56,885 nt of DNA, from positions 1 through 56,885 of the forward strand of contig JAFEAZ010000019.1 of assembly GCA_018266085.1 (NCBI GenBank), read 5' to 3'. The stretch's first letter is position 1; each line of letters opens with the position of its first letter. The position numbers and the translations under genes are program-made. Below are positions 17,112-25,542 of the stretch, piece after piece. Source of the DNA: Candidatus Babelota bacterium (GTDB taxonomy: Bacteria > Babelota > Babeliae > Babelales > Vermiphilaceae). The notes below the pieces were generated by a model, which was not told where the DNA came from, did not search any database, and saw only the letters and a list, made by a program, of their open reading frames with translations.

Positions 17112-19426
17112 CGGATCTCTGCTCCTTGAGCTTCAAGCGCTTGGATGATTAAAGCTCCTATATCATCAGCTTCGGCCTTGGTATACGTCTTGGTCATGCC
17201 GCGCAACACATACCGGAAGGTAAGGGCTTTACGATCCTGCCATTCAGGCTTTTGGAAAGCATCAACAAGATCCACCGCTACTATAGCAGCATGAACTTTC
17301 TGTATAAGCGCTTTCAATGAATGGGCAGTGTGGCGTAAAGGAATAAAGAAGCTAACATCTCTGACCACGTCAGGATATTTACTGAGCGGTTGGTACTTAT
17401 GCACCGCCGGTTTAAAATGCTTGATTAGCGCTGCATCGAGCTCAAAAATAAACGCATCGCCCTCGGTGACCCGGTGCAAAAATGAAGGATTAATTTTACC
17501 CGCACAACCGATCAATTGCCCCTCGAGCATGATATCTGCAGTTTGGTGCGGCATGAACCATGGGTTGTCTGGTGCATCAACGCGGTGCCACGTCACAGGC
17601 ATGCCCAAAACAGCAAAGAATGATTGGAGCTCCTGCTGAGCGCGATAAAAATCGACTGACTCTTTTTTCTCAAACATAATCCCTGCAAGTACGGCTCGCT
17701 CTTGCAGCGCTCCCTCATTATTCCATACCTTTGCCGATTCAAAAAAGCGCAAACTATCATAGTCGGCGCTGTTGAGCGCTACAGCACGTATCATATTCGG
17801 CATCAAAGAGGTTACCAGGCGATACCATTGCTCAGACAACGGGTTTGCTACATCAACGGTGCTGGTAGGTTGCCATGCCAAATCACGCAAAAACTGTTCA
17901 TCAAAAAAAGCGTAATTCGCCAGTTCATGCATATGCAACGAATAGGCTAAATAGTTACGAATCGTTCTCATACGCATGAGCGCATAGGTATCAACCGGTT
18001 TTGTAAGGCGTGAAGGCAGTACCGGTGTAATCGATTGGTATCCAACAAAACGCCCTATCTCTTCGACTATATCCTGCTTCAGGGCAATATCTTTAGTTGC
18101 TCTAAAGCTTGGTATTACGACTTCATAAGTATCATTTTTGTAAGAAACGCCACAACCAAGCCGCTCTAGAATAGCCTTAACCTTCTCGACTGCTACGCAA
18201 ATACCCAAGCTCGTTTCAATAAAAGCATGAGATACTAAAATGGTTTTCGCTGTTACCGGCAGGCCTAATGATGCTATATAGGGAGCAACAGTCATTGGCA
18301 CCTGTTTATCGTGCAACAGCTTGATCATGCGTCGTAGCGCATGAGTTGTTTGCTCCGGATCGAGCGTTTTTTCAAAACGGGCTGAAGCTTCAGTCCGTAG
18401 CTTGTGGCGAGCAGCCCCATGCCGAATCGTAGTAGCATCAAAGCAAGCAGATTCTGCAAAAAGAGCCATTGTACCAGCCGTAATCGCCGTCTTTGCACCA
18501 CCCATAATACCCGCAAGACCGATCGGTGTAGCACCATCAGCTATGATAAGGTCATCATGCGTTAGGGTAATGGTTTGCCCGTCCAGCAATTCTAATTTTT
18601 GCCCTTGTTCGGCAAGCCGTGCGGTAACGATACCAGACTTGATGGTATGCGCATCGTAGACATGCATTGGCTGCCCAACATCGAGCATGACGTAGTTAGT
18701 GACATCTACGATCAGGTTAATAGGCTTGCTATCAACCCGGGCTAAGCGAAGCGCCATCTGAAGATCACACGCAGGCACGGTGATGCCATCAATATAGACA
18801 CCTGCAAAGCGCGAACAGTGTTTGGTATCTTTGAGTGTTATGCCAACAGGGCTCTGCGGGATACCGGTGACGCTTTCATCAAAAGAGCGCACTGGAACAT
18901 CGGCACACAGAAGATGTTCGGGTTTAAGGTTTAAACCAAGCAAGGTGGCTATTTCACGTGCAAAACCGCGGTGCCCCCACAAATCGGGCCTGTTATTAAT
19001 CGATTTATTATCTATCTCAAAAATATAATCGTCCACCTCTACTGGATCTGCCCAGCTGCCCATCGTTGCAGTAGGCGGCGTAAAGACTGGCAATAAACCT
19101 TCTTTAGAACTACCGAAATCGGCTGTCGTTGCCCACCGAACAACGCTGTCACCCTCTTTATGAATAAGGTACCATTGATCACGCTCGACACCTGGACGCA
19201 GCGGCAAGGTATGCTCGGTTTGCCATGCAGCACTGCGCACCTGCACGCTCGTCGTATCAACAGTGGTGATCTTGGCAAGGGTAAACCTGTGTAGATCAAA
19301 CGATAGATGCTTAACATGCTCAAGCTCTGCGATACTGCTCGTTACCTTGCTGATAAGATCAGGGATTGAAATGGTACGCCAATCGGCATCGATATGGTCA
19401 AAAATCCAGGAAAGTGAAAGTTTCAT
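17108..19426 (-). CDS. pheT: Phenylalanyl-tRNA synthetase beta subunit
   Basis: The beta subunit of the alpha2-beta2 enzyme that charges tRNA-Phe; it provides editing and tRNA binding. Its 772 residues are slightly shorter than the usual ~800. Recognisable parts are the N-terminal IDNKSINNRPDLWGHRGFAREIA segment, the B3/4 editing domain (CSRFAGVYIDGI, DVTNYVMLDVGQPMHVYD), the B5 domain, a catalytic-like core and a C-terminal anticodon-binding FDX-ACB domain (YQPLSKYPDVVRDVSFF). The usual tRNA-binding OB domain near residues 40-150 is weakly conserved. The partner pheS is not adjacent, unlike in most bacteria. It leads an overlapping operon with lspA, pgpA and comF. Confidence 0.95.
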   Translation of the reverse strand: MKLSLSWIFDHIDADWRTISIPDLISKVTSSIAELEHVKHLSFDLHRFTLAKITTVDTTSVQVRSAAWQTEHTLPLRPGVERDQWYLIHKEGDSVVRWATTADFGSSKEGLLPVFTPPTATMGSWADPVEVDDYIFEIDNKSINNRPDLWGHRGFAREIATLLGLNLKPEHLLCADVPVRSFDESVTGIPQSPVGITLKDTKHCSRFAGVYIDGITVPACDLQMALRLARVDSKPINLIVDVTNYVMLDVGQPMHVYDAHTIKSGIVTARLAEQGQKLELLDGQTITLTHDDLIIADGATPIGLAGIMGGAKTAITAGTMALFAESACFDATTIRHGAARHKLRTEASARFEKTLDPEQTTHALRRMIKLLHDKQVPMTVAPYIASLGLPVTAKTILVSHAFIETSLGICVAVEKVKAILERLGCGVSYKNDTYEVVIPSFRATKDIALKQDIVEEIGRFVGYQSITPVLPSRLTKPVDTYALMRMRTIRNYLAYSLHMHELANYAFFDEQFLRDLAWQPTSTVDVANPLSEQWYRLVTSLMPNMIRAVALNSADYDSLRFFESAKVWNNEGALQERAVLAGIMFEKKESVDFYRAQQELQSFFAVLGMPVTWHRVDAPDNPWFMPHQTADIMLEGQLIGCAGKINPSFLHRVTEGDAFIFELDAALIKHFKPAVHKYQPLSKYPDVVRDVSFFIPLRHTAHSLKALIQKVHAAIVAVDLVDAFQKPEWQDRKALTFRYVLRGMTKTYTKAEADDIGALIIQALEAQGAEIR

Positions 19427-19555
19427 AGCTCTAGATGCTCTGTTTGAACGCTAAAAGATACAGTTTTTACCTGTGATTAAGCGTACGATAATTAGGCAAT
19501 AGGTGCAAGGCGCCCAGAAGCTATAACCAAACTTAATGACTTACGACATGCTTAT

Positions 19556-20698
19556 CTAATGCACATCTTTTTTAAATGTGGCTATAAAGTCATTGAGCTG
19601 ATCGAAATATTTCTGCTTTAGCGCCTGATCTGCAAATGACGCTTCGATTGAGTTATAAGCGCAGGTGACAAGATCGTCTAAAGACAGCCCTATTTCCTTA
19701 TAAGCAGCGTAATAATTTTCAGCAATATAACCACCAAAAAATGCTGGATCATCTGAGTTGATGGTAACAAACAAACCGGCCTCAAACATCTTTTTCAATG
19801 GATGATTTTTTATATCATCTACCGACTTTACAGCAACATTCGACAATGGGCAGACCGTCAACGGAATTCTTTCCTCTATTAATTTCTGCAACAACTCTGG
19901 CTCTTGTAAAATATGTATTCCATGATCAAGCCTCTCGACCTTGATAAGCTCTACAGCCTCTTGCAAACCCGTTGCGATAGATTCACCCTCATGTGCAACG
20001 ATGTGGTAGCCATACCTACGAGCTTCTTGGAAAGCTTTTTCAAATTTTGAAGGAGGATTACCCTCTTCTTGGCACGCAAGACCAACGCCCATGATTTTGT
20101 CTTTAAAAGGCAGCGACAACTCCAATGTCCGTAAAGCATCCTCTTGCGTTAAGTGTCTCAAAAAACACATAATGAGTCCGCCAGAGATACCAAAAGCCTC
20201 GTGTGCATCTGTCACCGCTCGATGCAACCCATTAATAATGGTATCAGGAGCTATCCTTCTGGGAATATAGGTTTGTAGATCGAAAAATATCTCTGCGTGC
20301 ACAACGCCTTGCTCCGCTGCCTTTTTTAAATAAGCAAAAGCGAGGTCATAAAAGTCTTGTTCTGTTTTTAGGACTTTGGTCGCTTGAACATACGCATCAT
20401 AAAAAGATTCAAAGTCAGAAAAGTGGTACGCTCGACGCGCATCCTCAATTGAGTGGTAAGGCACTTCTATACCGTTTCGCTGCGCAAAAAACATGAGCTG
20501 CTCCGGCTCCATGGTGCCCTCAAGGTGTACATGCAATTCTGCTTTGGGCAGCTCTTGTATAAATTTTTTTACAGCGTCATCAGACATCTGTGGCAACAGT
20601 TTCTCAGACACTACATCTCCTTTGTAGGCTTGAAGGGCCTGTACAGACGTACTACTCAACAGAGCAAAACAGGATAGACTTATAGTAGCAAGCAACAT
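19556..20698 (-). CDS. Exported adenine/adenosine deaminase
   Basis: A zinc hydrolase of the adenosine deaminase superfamily, closest in motif pattern to the adenine deaminase (Aah1-like) subgroup: ELHVHLEGT with His56 and His58, HAEIFFDLQ, IMGVGLACQEEGNPPSKF, HEGES, RLDHGIH, LTVCPLSNV and NSDDPAFFGGYIAENY. It would convert adenine to hypoxanthine or adenosine to inosine. Unusually it starts with a signal peptide (MLLATISLSCFALLSSTSVQA), so it probably acts in the periplasm or outside the cell. AAAGGG lies 6 bases before the ATG, so the signal peptide is really translated. Its metal ligands all look intact. With the NTT nucleotide translocase (49261) this suggests use of host purines. Adenine versus adenosine specificity is uncertain. 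Confidence 0.88.
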   Translation of the reverse strand: MLLATISLSCFALLSSTSVQALQAYKGDVVSEKLLPQMSDDAVKKFIQELPKAELHVHLEGTMEPEQLMFFAQRNGIEVPYHSIEDARRAYHFSDFESFYDAYVQATKVLKTEQDFYDLAFAYLKKAAEQGVVHAEIFFDLQTYIPRRIAPDTIINGLHRAVTDAHEAFGISGGLIMCFLRHLTQEDALRTLELSLPFKDKIMGVGLACQEEGNPPSKFEKAFQEARRYGYHIVAHEGESIATGLQEAVELIKVERLDHGIHILQEPELLQKLIEERIPLTVCPLSNVAVKSVDDIKNHPLKKMFEAGLFVTINSDDPAFFGGYIAENYYAAYKEIGLSLDDLVTCAYNSIEASFADQALKQKYFDQLNDFIATFKKDVH

Positions 20699-20789
20699 AT
20701 AAGCCCTTTTTATAAAGATTACGAAGACCTCCTATATTTACTACGCTGGTCAGTATAGTCAATAGATGCAAAGGTTTATAAAGCACGCA

Positions 20790-20846
20790 AAAAGACCTAC
20801 ATGGTGGAACCATAAAAGGATCACCATGTAGGCCTTATTTTTTTAC
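20790..20846. terminator. Bidirectional hairpin terminator
   Basis: An 11-bp perfect stem, CCTACATGGTG (20796-20806) and CACCATGTAGG (20822-20832), flanked by TTATTTTTTT on the plus side and TCTTTTTGC on the minus side. It most likely ends transcription of the exported protein gene at 20862-21689. Confidence 0.8.
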
Positions 20847-20861
20847 AAAATTAAAGAGAGC

Positions 20862-21689
20862 CTATTTTTGTACAAATAGTTTCTCTTCTTTGGATGGCAT
20901 CGCTTTTTTTATAGCTTCTTGAAATGTAGCATATGGCATGCTTGTGGTGCATCTTTGCGTTGCTTTACCATTCAGCTCATTTTCTCTCTCGTACGTGAAA
21001 ACACACTGGGTGTATTCATCATGTGTCTTTGTAGAATACTGATTCATATTACGGAGGCCACCTAACGAGTCAATGTCATTAGATTGTGTTGAACTGAACT
21101 GCAAATCTGTATCGCTCTTTATTATCACAGCATCACCTTTTCTTTCTGCTGCAAAATTCATCTTCGCCTCAACCGTCTTTTTTCCACCCAATTGACCTTC
21201 CTCTGTGTAAATCTCTCGGAAGGTAGTTCTTACTTTTGAGCCATTTTTCTGTAAAGCATGTTCCCAATCGACTTCATTGCTTAGCCACATTGTTCTGCTT
21301 TTTACCAAAGGAGTTATAATCTCTTCATAAGTAACACTTGTCCTAGATAACCCTTCTTCGCTATCTTCAGCTGTCGCAGCTACAGACGCTCCAGCTAAAA
21401 CAGCCGCGAAGCCAGCTTTCTGTGCACCAGAGGAATAAGAACCTTTTTGATATCTTTGCTGTGCAATGCGAGTTGCCAACCCATTATTTGCGGTAGATGA
21501 AAAACCTCGCGCAGGAGCTGTTGCTACCGGCACCACTTTTGAAGATATCACCCTGGCAGAGGTGGCACACGTCGAGATCGCTCGCTGAGGACATGATCTT
21601 ACCAATAGTGTTGCTCTTTGCATGCCACATGCATTTCCAGTCAATAAGCCAAGAGATAACATCAAACTATAGGTTAACTTGATATTCAT
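20862..21689 (-). CDS. Exported protein with presequence-like Arg-rich region
   Basis: I do not recognise this 275-residue protein. It has a signal peptide (MNIKLTYSLMLSLGLLTGNACG) behind AAGGA. After cleavage, residues 23-107 contain Arg at 25, 31, 36, 46, 61, 74 and 79 and Lys at 51, 82 and 91, no Asp or Glu at all, and many Ser, Thr and Ala. The segment ARGFSSTA (60-67) matches the R-x-F-S style of mitochondrial presequence cleavage sites. From residue 108 the protein turns acidic and beta-rich, with a globular domain around RTMWLSNEVDWEHAL and ESTQSNDID-like strands, suggesting a folded cargo. It has no homologous neighbour. A hairpin terminator follows it. A secreted effector is one possibility. 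Confidence 0.6.
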   Translation of the reverse strand: MNIKLTYSLMLSLGLLTGNACGMQRATLLVRSCPQRAISTCATSARVISSKVVPVATAPARGFSSTANNGLATRIAQQRYQKGSYSSGAQKAGFAAVLAGASVAATAEDSEEGLSRTSVTYEEIITPLVKSRTMWLSNEVDWEHALQKNGSKVRTTFREIYTEEGQLGGKKTVEAKMNFAAERKGDAVIIKSDTDLQFSSTQSNDIDSLGGLRNMNQYSTKTHDEYTQCVFTYERENELNGKATQRCTTSMPYATFQEAIKKAMPSKEEKLFVQK

Positions 21690-21979
21690 AACAATATTCC
21701 TTCATCTTCTGGATATAACTGACCTTCTGTCTCATTATTCCAAACTGTATCACAACAACACATATCACACAAGGAGGCAAACCACAAAAAACCCCTTAAT
21801 TAAAGCCTTTTTGCTTACAATAAACCTCTGCCCGCTCGACTGAGACCACTTTAAGCAGATTTTGATTTATTGCACAATTGAAACAATTGAGTAATAAATA
21901 ATCCACCTCCTGAGGAGGTGGCTTTGAATTGCCCCTTGAAGGGGCTGTGCTTCCGCTTAAAGTTGCTCCCGCAACAACT

Positions 21980-22408
21980 CTAGCATCTTTGTATTTCAGC
22001 TAATTTTTCTTGTTGCTCTTGATACTTGACGTATTTTCGTATCTTTTCCAAATCTAAACCGACAGTATCCACACAATACCCTCTTGTCCAGAAATGATTT
22101 CCCCAATATGGTTTCTGCTTCAAATTCGGAACCTGCTTGAACACACTTATCACACTCCTTCCTTTTACTGTTCCCATATACGTTGATATCGATATTTTCG
22201 GCGGCACCATCACTACTAGGTGTATATGATCGATCTGAACGTTCATTTCAACTATTGTGCAGTCCAATTTCTCCGAAAAAATCCTTATAAGGTTTTCTAC
22301 AGACTTCTTCACTTTTCCCGTCAGCACCCGATACCGATACTTCGGCGTCCATACTACGTGATAGTGGCAATGCCATATTGAATGTGTTAACTTTTTAAAG
22401 CGACTCAT
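21980..22408 (-). CDS. tnpA: IS200-type Y1 transposase TnpA
   Basis: A 142-residue HUH single-strand transposase. The HUH metal-binding pair is in DHIHLVVMV, the N-terminal strand reads HSIWHCHYHVVWTPKYRYRV, and the nucleophilic Tyr is in IRKYVKYQEQQEK near the C-terminus. Length is normal and no defect is visible, so the element may still move. The start codon at 22408 follows GAGGA, which is buried in a hairpin (22412-22458), matching the way IS200 restrains its own translation. Confidence 0.95.
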   Translation of the reverse strand: MSRFKKLTHSIWHCHYHVVWTPKYRYRVLTGKVKKSVENLIRIFSEKLDCTIVEMNVQIDHIHLVVMVPPKISISTYMGTVKGRSVISVFKQVPNLKQKPYWGNHFWTRGYCVDTVGLDLEKIRKYVKYQEQQEKLAEIQRC

Positions 22409-22411
22409 TGT

Positions 22412-22458
22412 TTATCCTCAGTTGTGTGTTGCGGGGAAGCAACTCAACTTAAGGATAA
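22412..22458 (-). promoter_or_regulatory. Leader hairpin that hides the tnpA ribosome binding site
   Basis: In the tnpA leader three paired segments stack: TTATCCT/AGGATAA (22412-22418 with 22452-22458), AGTTG/CAACT (22420-22424 with 22445-22449) and GTTGC/GCAAC (22428-22432 with 22439-22443). The Shine-Dalgarno GAGGA (22415-22419 on the minus strand) is inside the outer stem. Confidence 0.7.
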
Positions 22459-22663
22459 CTTTGAGTCTGCTTTTGTGCAGACTATTTCTATGACCACGCA
22501 CGCAGGACGCGGTTTATCACTTTAGAATCAATTCTATCAGATTGGTGTTGCACTTCATATTAGACTAGGTCAGAACACCACCTTTACAAAAGCACAAATT
22601 GAATTATAGTTATAAATAACATCTTAGATTCAGTATTTGTTTTGTTAATTTTAGGAGTATTTT

Positions 22664-23317
22664 ATGAAATTTTTATCCAAAAACACGCTTCTCGTAGCTC
22701 TTTTCCTTGGAGCTCCTCTCGCGCATGCAAGAAATGATGTTCCTCGTCAGCAAGGTTCAGATAATGGGTGGTCCGCCGCTGCCATTACCGCTGTATTTGC
22801 CGGAGTAACTTCATCAGCCTTTATCTTAGGAAAATATTTTTATAATCGTAGCTTCGACACAGATAGAAAAACGATAGCTAGAGACCTTTCTGCTAGTAAG
22901 AATGATGCTCTTGCTTCGCTAACCATTGCTGAAATTAACCTAAAGTCCCTTGGTGAAGGGGACTCTTTTGAAAAAGAATTTCTTAAAAAGGCGAAATCCT
23001 CTTTTGCCGAGGAGAACAAAGATATAGAGTCTCCTGATATAAAGCCTCATGAACCCTATCTAACAGAGAGAATAAGCTGGATTAGAGCTGATTATGCTTA
23101 TAGGGTAGGAATTGCTAGGACCTATGTAGAGAGGACAGAGCGAGAAGAAAAAGATGTCCTTACAGCGTTTGATTTTCGCAAAAGATGTGAAAATCAGTCT
23201 TGGTTTACTCTGAGGACGAATGATATTGATGGTCGAACAGTTTTGTTCCCAAGAGCCAGAGCATTTCTTGACTGGCGCATAGAAGAGGCTTATAGCAAGC
23301 CGCGCAGAGTCTTATAG
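22664..23317 (+). CDS. Exported protein, unrecognised
   Basis: I do not recognise this 217-residue protein. It has a signal peptide (MKFLSKNTLLVALFLGAPLAHA) with TTAGGAG just upstream, then a second hydrophobic segment (AAITAVFAGVTSSAFILG, about 38-56) that could anchor it in a membrane. The rest is charged and helical (KNDALASLTIAEINLK, RTYVERTEREEKDV), plus an Arg-rich C-terminus. Its stop codon lies inside the repeat shared with position 361, so the C-terminus may have been altered by an insertion. It stands between an IS200 element and a transposase remnant. Confidence 0.6.
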   Translation: MKFLSKNTLLVALFLGAPLAHARNDVPRQQGSDNGWSAAAITAVFAGVTSSAFILGKYFYNRSFDTDRKTIARDLSASKNDALASLTIAEINLKSLGEGDSFEKEFLKKAKSSFAEENKDIESPDIKPHEPYLTERISWIRADYAYRVGIARTYVERTEREEKDVLTAFDFRKRCENQSWFTLRTNDIDGRTVLFPRARAFLDWRIEEAYSKPRRVL

Positions 23318-23378
23318 CGCTCCGCGCTAAGATATGCGCACGAATAGAAACCCGCTTAATTTACTCAAGAAGCTAATT
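23307..23378. repeat. Dispersed repeat, copy 2 (partner 361-428)
   Basis: Matches 361-428 closely, sharing TCCGCGCTAAGA and TACTCAAGAAG blocks. It overlaps the end of the exported protein gene and lies about 65 bp before the transposase remnant. It may be an end of the former insertion sequence. Confidence 0.65.
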
Positions 23379-23441
23379 GAAGCCTGGGTCCAGGACTTTC
23401 GCAAATAGCTGAAAGATCCGTCTAGGATTGATTATTCAAAG

Positions 23442-23495
23442 AAAATGAGCTCCTTTTCTTTTGTATCTCAAAACACAAAAAGAGGAGCTCATTTT
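23442..23495. repeat. 13-bp inverted repeat at the transposase remnant junction
   Basis: AAAATGAGCTCCT (23442-23454) and AGGAGCTCATTTT (23483-23495) are perfect inverse copies with 28 bp between and near-matching T/A-rich inner flanks. The right arm directly precedes the first recognisable transposase codons. Confidence 0.6.
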
Positions 23496-23756
23496 TATGA
23501 GTATCGCTGGAGTATTGAGAAGTTTTTCAGAACCGCCAAACAAAAATTAAGCTTAAATGATTGTCAGTTTCGCAAGCAAAAACTGCAAGAAAATCATCTG
23601 CTTAACGTACTTTTTGCCTATGCTCTTTTGCAGCATGAGCGAAAACAACGAAAACTCAAAAACGTAGAAACAGCTATAGAACGCTTAAAGCGATTATCTT
23701 TTGAAGGTGTAAAATCTCATTTCATGCGATCTGTTCAGGCCTTTGGTGTTGCTTAG
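23445..23756 (+). pseudogene. IS4-family transposase, C-terminal remnant
   Basis: Only the C-terminal part of a DDE transposase remains (about 85 recognisable residues of the 350-400 expected). It keeps the IS4-family YREK signature exactly spaced: Tyr, two residues, Arg, three, Glu, six, Lys, in YEYRWSIEKFFRTAK. The catalytic DDE aspartates are missing, so it is inactive. The first ~15 codons coincide with a 13-bp inverted repeat (23442-23454 and 23483-23495) and are probably not transposase sequence. Confidence 0.8.
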
Positions 23757-23832
23757 CGGAAGTCCTGTTTGAGCCTTAATTCACGCTTGCCCAGTTCTCT
23801 CCTATAACAAGCTTGACTAAGATGCGAACACT

Positions 23833-23866
23833 GAATTCTCGCCTACTATGCGGGAATGACCCAAGA
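23833..23866. repeat. Copy of the GATGACCC-type dispersed repeat (partial)
   Basis: GAATTCTCGCC, a short variable centre and GCGGGAATGACCCAAGA; the right end matches the other copies at 25454-25523 and 31386-31473. It lies in a 236-bp stretch (23757-23992) with no gene. Confidence 0.4.
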
Positions 23867-23992
23867 CATTTGCATGTCATGCTCGCTATAGTTTGCCCGC
23901 CATAACCTCAGTGGCGACTGACAATAATCGCAAGACTATAGATCTCTTGCAGGTTCTGGGCTCATTTTGATTCGACGGTCTTGGTGCATGCG

Positions 23993-25219
23993 TTACGCAG
24001 GAACGTTAGTAGCTCCCTGCTCACGCGCATACCGCTTTTGCTCTTCCGTTAACCCTTTTACGCGATTTAAATTGGTACCGCCCAAGCGAGTTTTTTCATT
24101 AAAATGAATTCCCTCCATATCGCTACCTTCAAAATCTGCGCCTGCTAGGTTTGCATCTTCCAAGCGCACACCTCGCAGAATAGCATCTTCCATATGAGCT
24201 TCAGACAAATTAGCTGCTTTAAGGTCGGCATCGGTCAGATCACCAAATGACAACTCAACACGGCTCATATCAGCACCTGGCAAGATCGCTTGCTTGAAGT
24301 TTGCACCCTTCATGTACACGCCGTAGAACTGTGTCCTGTCTCCTTTCACCTGCGACATATCCGTTTTGTGTAGATCTGATCCTGTAAAGTTACTTGCAGA
24401 TATCCTTGAGCCCGCTAGGTTGAAGTGTGAAAGGTTATTATTGAACTGGGCATTTCTTAAATCAGCGCCAGGAAGCTGTATTAATTCAGCAGGATGTTCA
24501 GCCCTGTTTTGAGAAAGCTTTTTCAATTTTGCAACATCGTCACCTTCATTATCTTTAGCATCATTATTTTCTTGGACAGGAGCAGCCGTTTTACCTTGTG
24601 TTGATATCGCTTCTTTGTCTTCTGCAATCGCACCAAATTCTTTTAGCTCGGCCAACTTTTCAGGACTTATTCCTCTTACCCTAAAAAAGTTAGCGCCGCG
24701 TACCATGTGCGTTTTGAGTTTAGCGCCCTTTAGATCAGCGTTCGTAAAATCAGCACCTTCTAAGATAGCGCCAGTCAGATCTGCATTGTTAAAATATGCA
24801 TTTCGCGCACTAACGCCCGTCAAATCTGCATCGGTTAAATTGGCAAAATCAAAATGTGCTTTGTCTAAAACAGCTTGCGAAAGGACAATGCCAATCATAT
24901 TGGCGTTCTGACATTTGGCACTCAGCCAAATAGCTTCTTGCGCATGTGCTCGCTTAAGATTGGCATAGCGCACATCAGCATAGGACAGATCGGCTTTATT
25001 AAACCAAATACCACCTAAATCTTTCCCTTTTAAGTCAACATGGCGTAAGTCTGCATCTGCCATATAAATAAAAACTGGTTTTAATTTGCCGAGCTCTTCC
25101 ATCAACAAACCCACATCTTTACCTTGCTTTGACAAAGCCGGTAAAGGGAAACTTGTTATTTGCTTACCATTCAATAAACAGAGGCTGGCAAAAATTATTC
25201 TTGAGAAAGCAGACTTCAT
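23993..25219 (-). CDS. Exported pentapeptide-repeat protein
   Basis: A 408-residue protein built of two blocks of A(D/N)LxX pentapeptide repeats, which fold as a right-handed quadrilateral beta-helix. Block 1 (about 53-180) has runs such as ADLRHVDLKGKDLGG and TDADLTGVSARNAYF; block 2 (about 250-375) has GADLRNAQFNNNLSHFNLAGS and TDADLKAANLSEAHM. Between them is a charged, disordered linker. The start is at 25219 because AAGGAG lies 7 bases upstream and because the ATG begins a signal-peptide-like segment (MKSAFSRIIFASLCLLNG); an ATG at 25267 lacks support. Export is therefore likely. Pentapeptide proteins range from gyrase protectors to host effectors; an exported one fits surface or effector use better, but the function is unknown. 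Confidence 0.8.
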   Translation of the reverse strand: MKSAFSRIIFASLCLLNGKQITSFPLPALSKQGKDVGLLMEELGKLKPVFIYMADADLRHVDLKGKDLGGIWFNKADLSYADVRYANLKRAHAQEAIWLSAKCQNANMIGIVLSQAVLDKAHFDFANLTDADLTGVSARNAYFNNADLTGAILEGADFTNADLKGAKLKTHMVRGANFFRVRGISPEKLAELKEFGAIAEDKEAISTQGKTAAPVQENNDAKDNEGDDVAKLKKLSQNRAEHPAELIQLPGADLRNAQFNNNLSHFNLAGSRISASNFTGSDLHKTDMSQVKGDRTQFYGVYMKGANFKQAILPGADMSRVELSFGDLTDADLKAANLSEAHMEDAILRGVRLEDANLAGADFEGSDMEGIHFNEKTRLGGTNLNRVKGLTEEQKRYAREQGATNVPA

Positions 25220-25360
25220 CAACAGCTCCTTCAAATCAAGTTTCGATGCTCTGACTCTGTAGACCATAACACAGCGAGAGAAAAAAAATCAAAAACTTTA
25301 CGTAAAGAGAGCAAAAATCTGATTTAATCTGACAAAGAGCTCGAAGATAGATGTTGTATT

Positions 25361-25393
25361 AAAAGAAGGGTCAGGAAGTTAATCCCGACCCTT
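25361..25393 (-). terminator. Terminator of the groES-groEL operon
   Basis: On the minus strand AAGGGTCGGGA and TCCTGACCCTT pair over 11 positions (one G-U) and are followed by CTTTTAAT. It lies 150 bp beyond the groEL stop, with a dispersed repeat in between. Confidence 0.6.
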
Positions 25394-25453
25394 GTAGATT
25401 TTTAAAAGCTTGCACTCGTTAAACTACTTTCAAATCTCCCACTTCTAGTGAAA

Positions 25454-25523
25454 GATGGATCCCTGTTTTCCCCGCCGTCGCTCTTTGAGCTATGGTGGAC
25501 ACGCCACAGGGATGACCCGAGAG
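25454..25523. repeat. Dispersed repeat GATGGATCCC...GATGACCCGAGA
   Basis: A ~70-bp unit whose right 50 bp align with 31424-31473 (shared blocks GCTCTT, GGACA, CAGGGATGACCC/CAGAGATGACCC). It begins GATGGATCCCTG and ends GATGACCCGAGAG. It sits just beyond groEL, upstream of its terminator. Confidence 0.55.
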
Positions 25524-25542
25524 AAAGCTTTCTTAGTTGTGG

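Larger units (their letters stand above)
21900..22483 (-). mobile_element. IS200/IS605-type insertion sequence
   Basis: A single-transposase element with an intact tnpA and hairpins near both ends. On the left are CCACCTCC-TGA-GGAGGTGG (21903-21921) and GCCCC-TTGAA-GGGGC (21931-21945); on the right is GTCTGC-TTTTGT-GCAGAC (22465-22482). IS200-type elements end in such subterminal hairpins and make no target duplication, so the exact boundaries cannot be set here. No tnpB is present. Confidence 0.75.
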
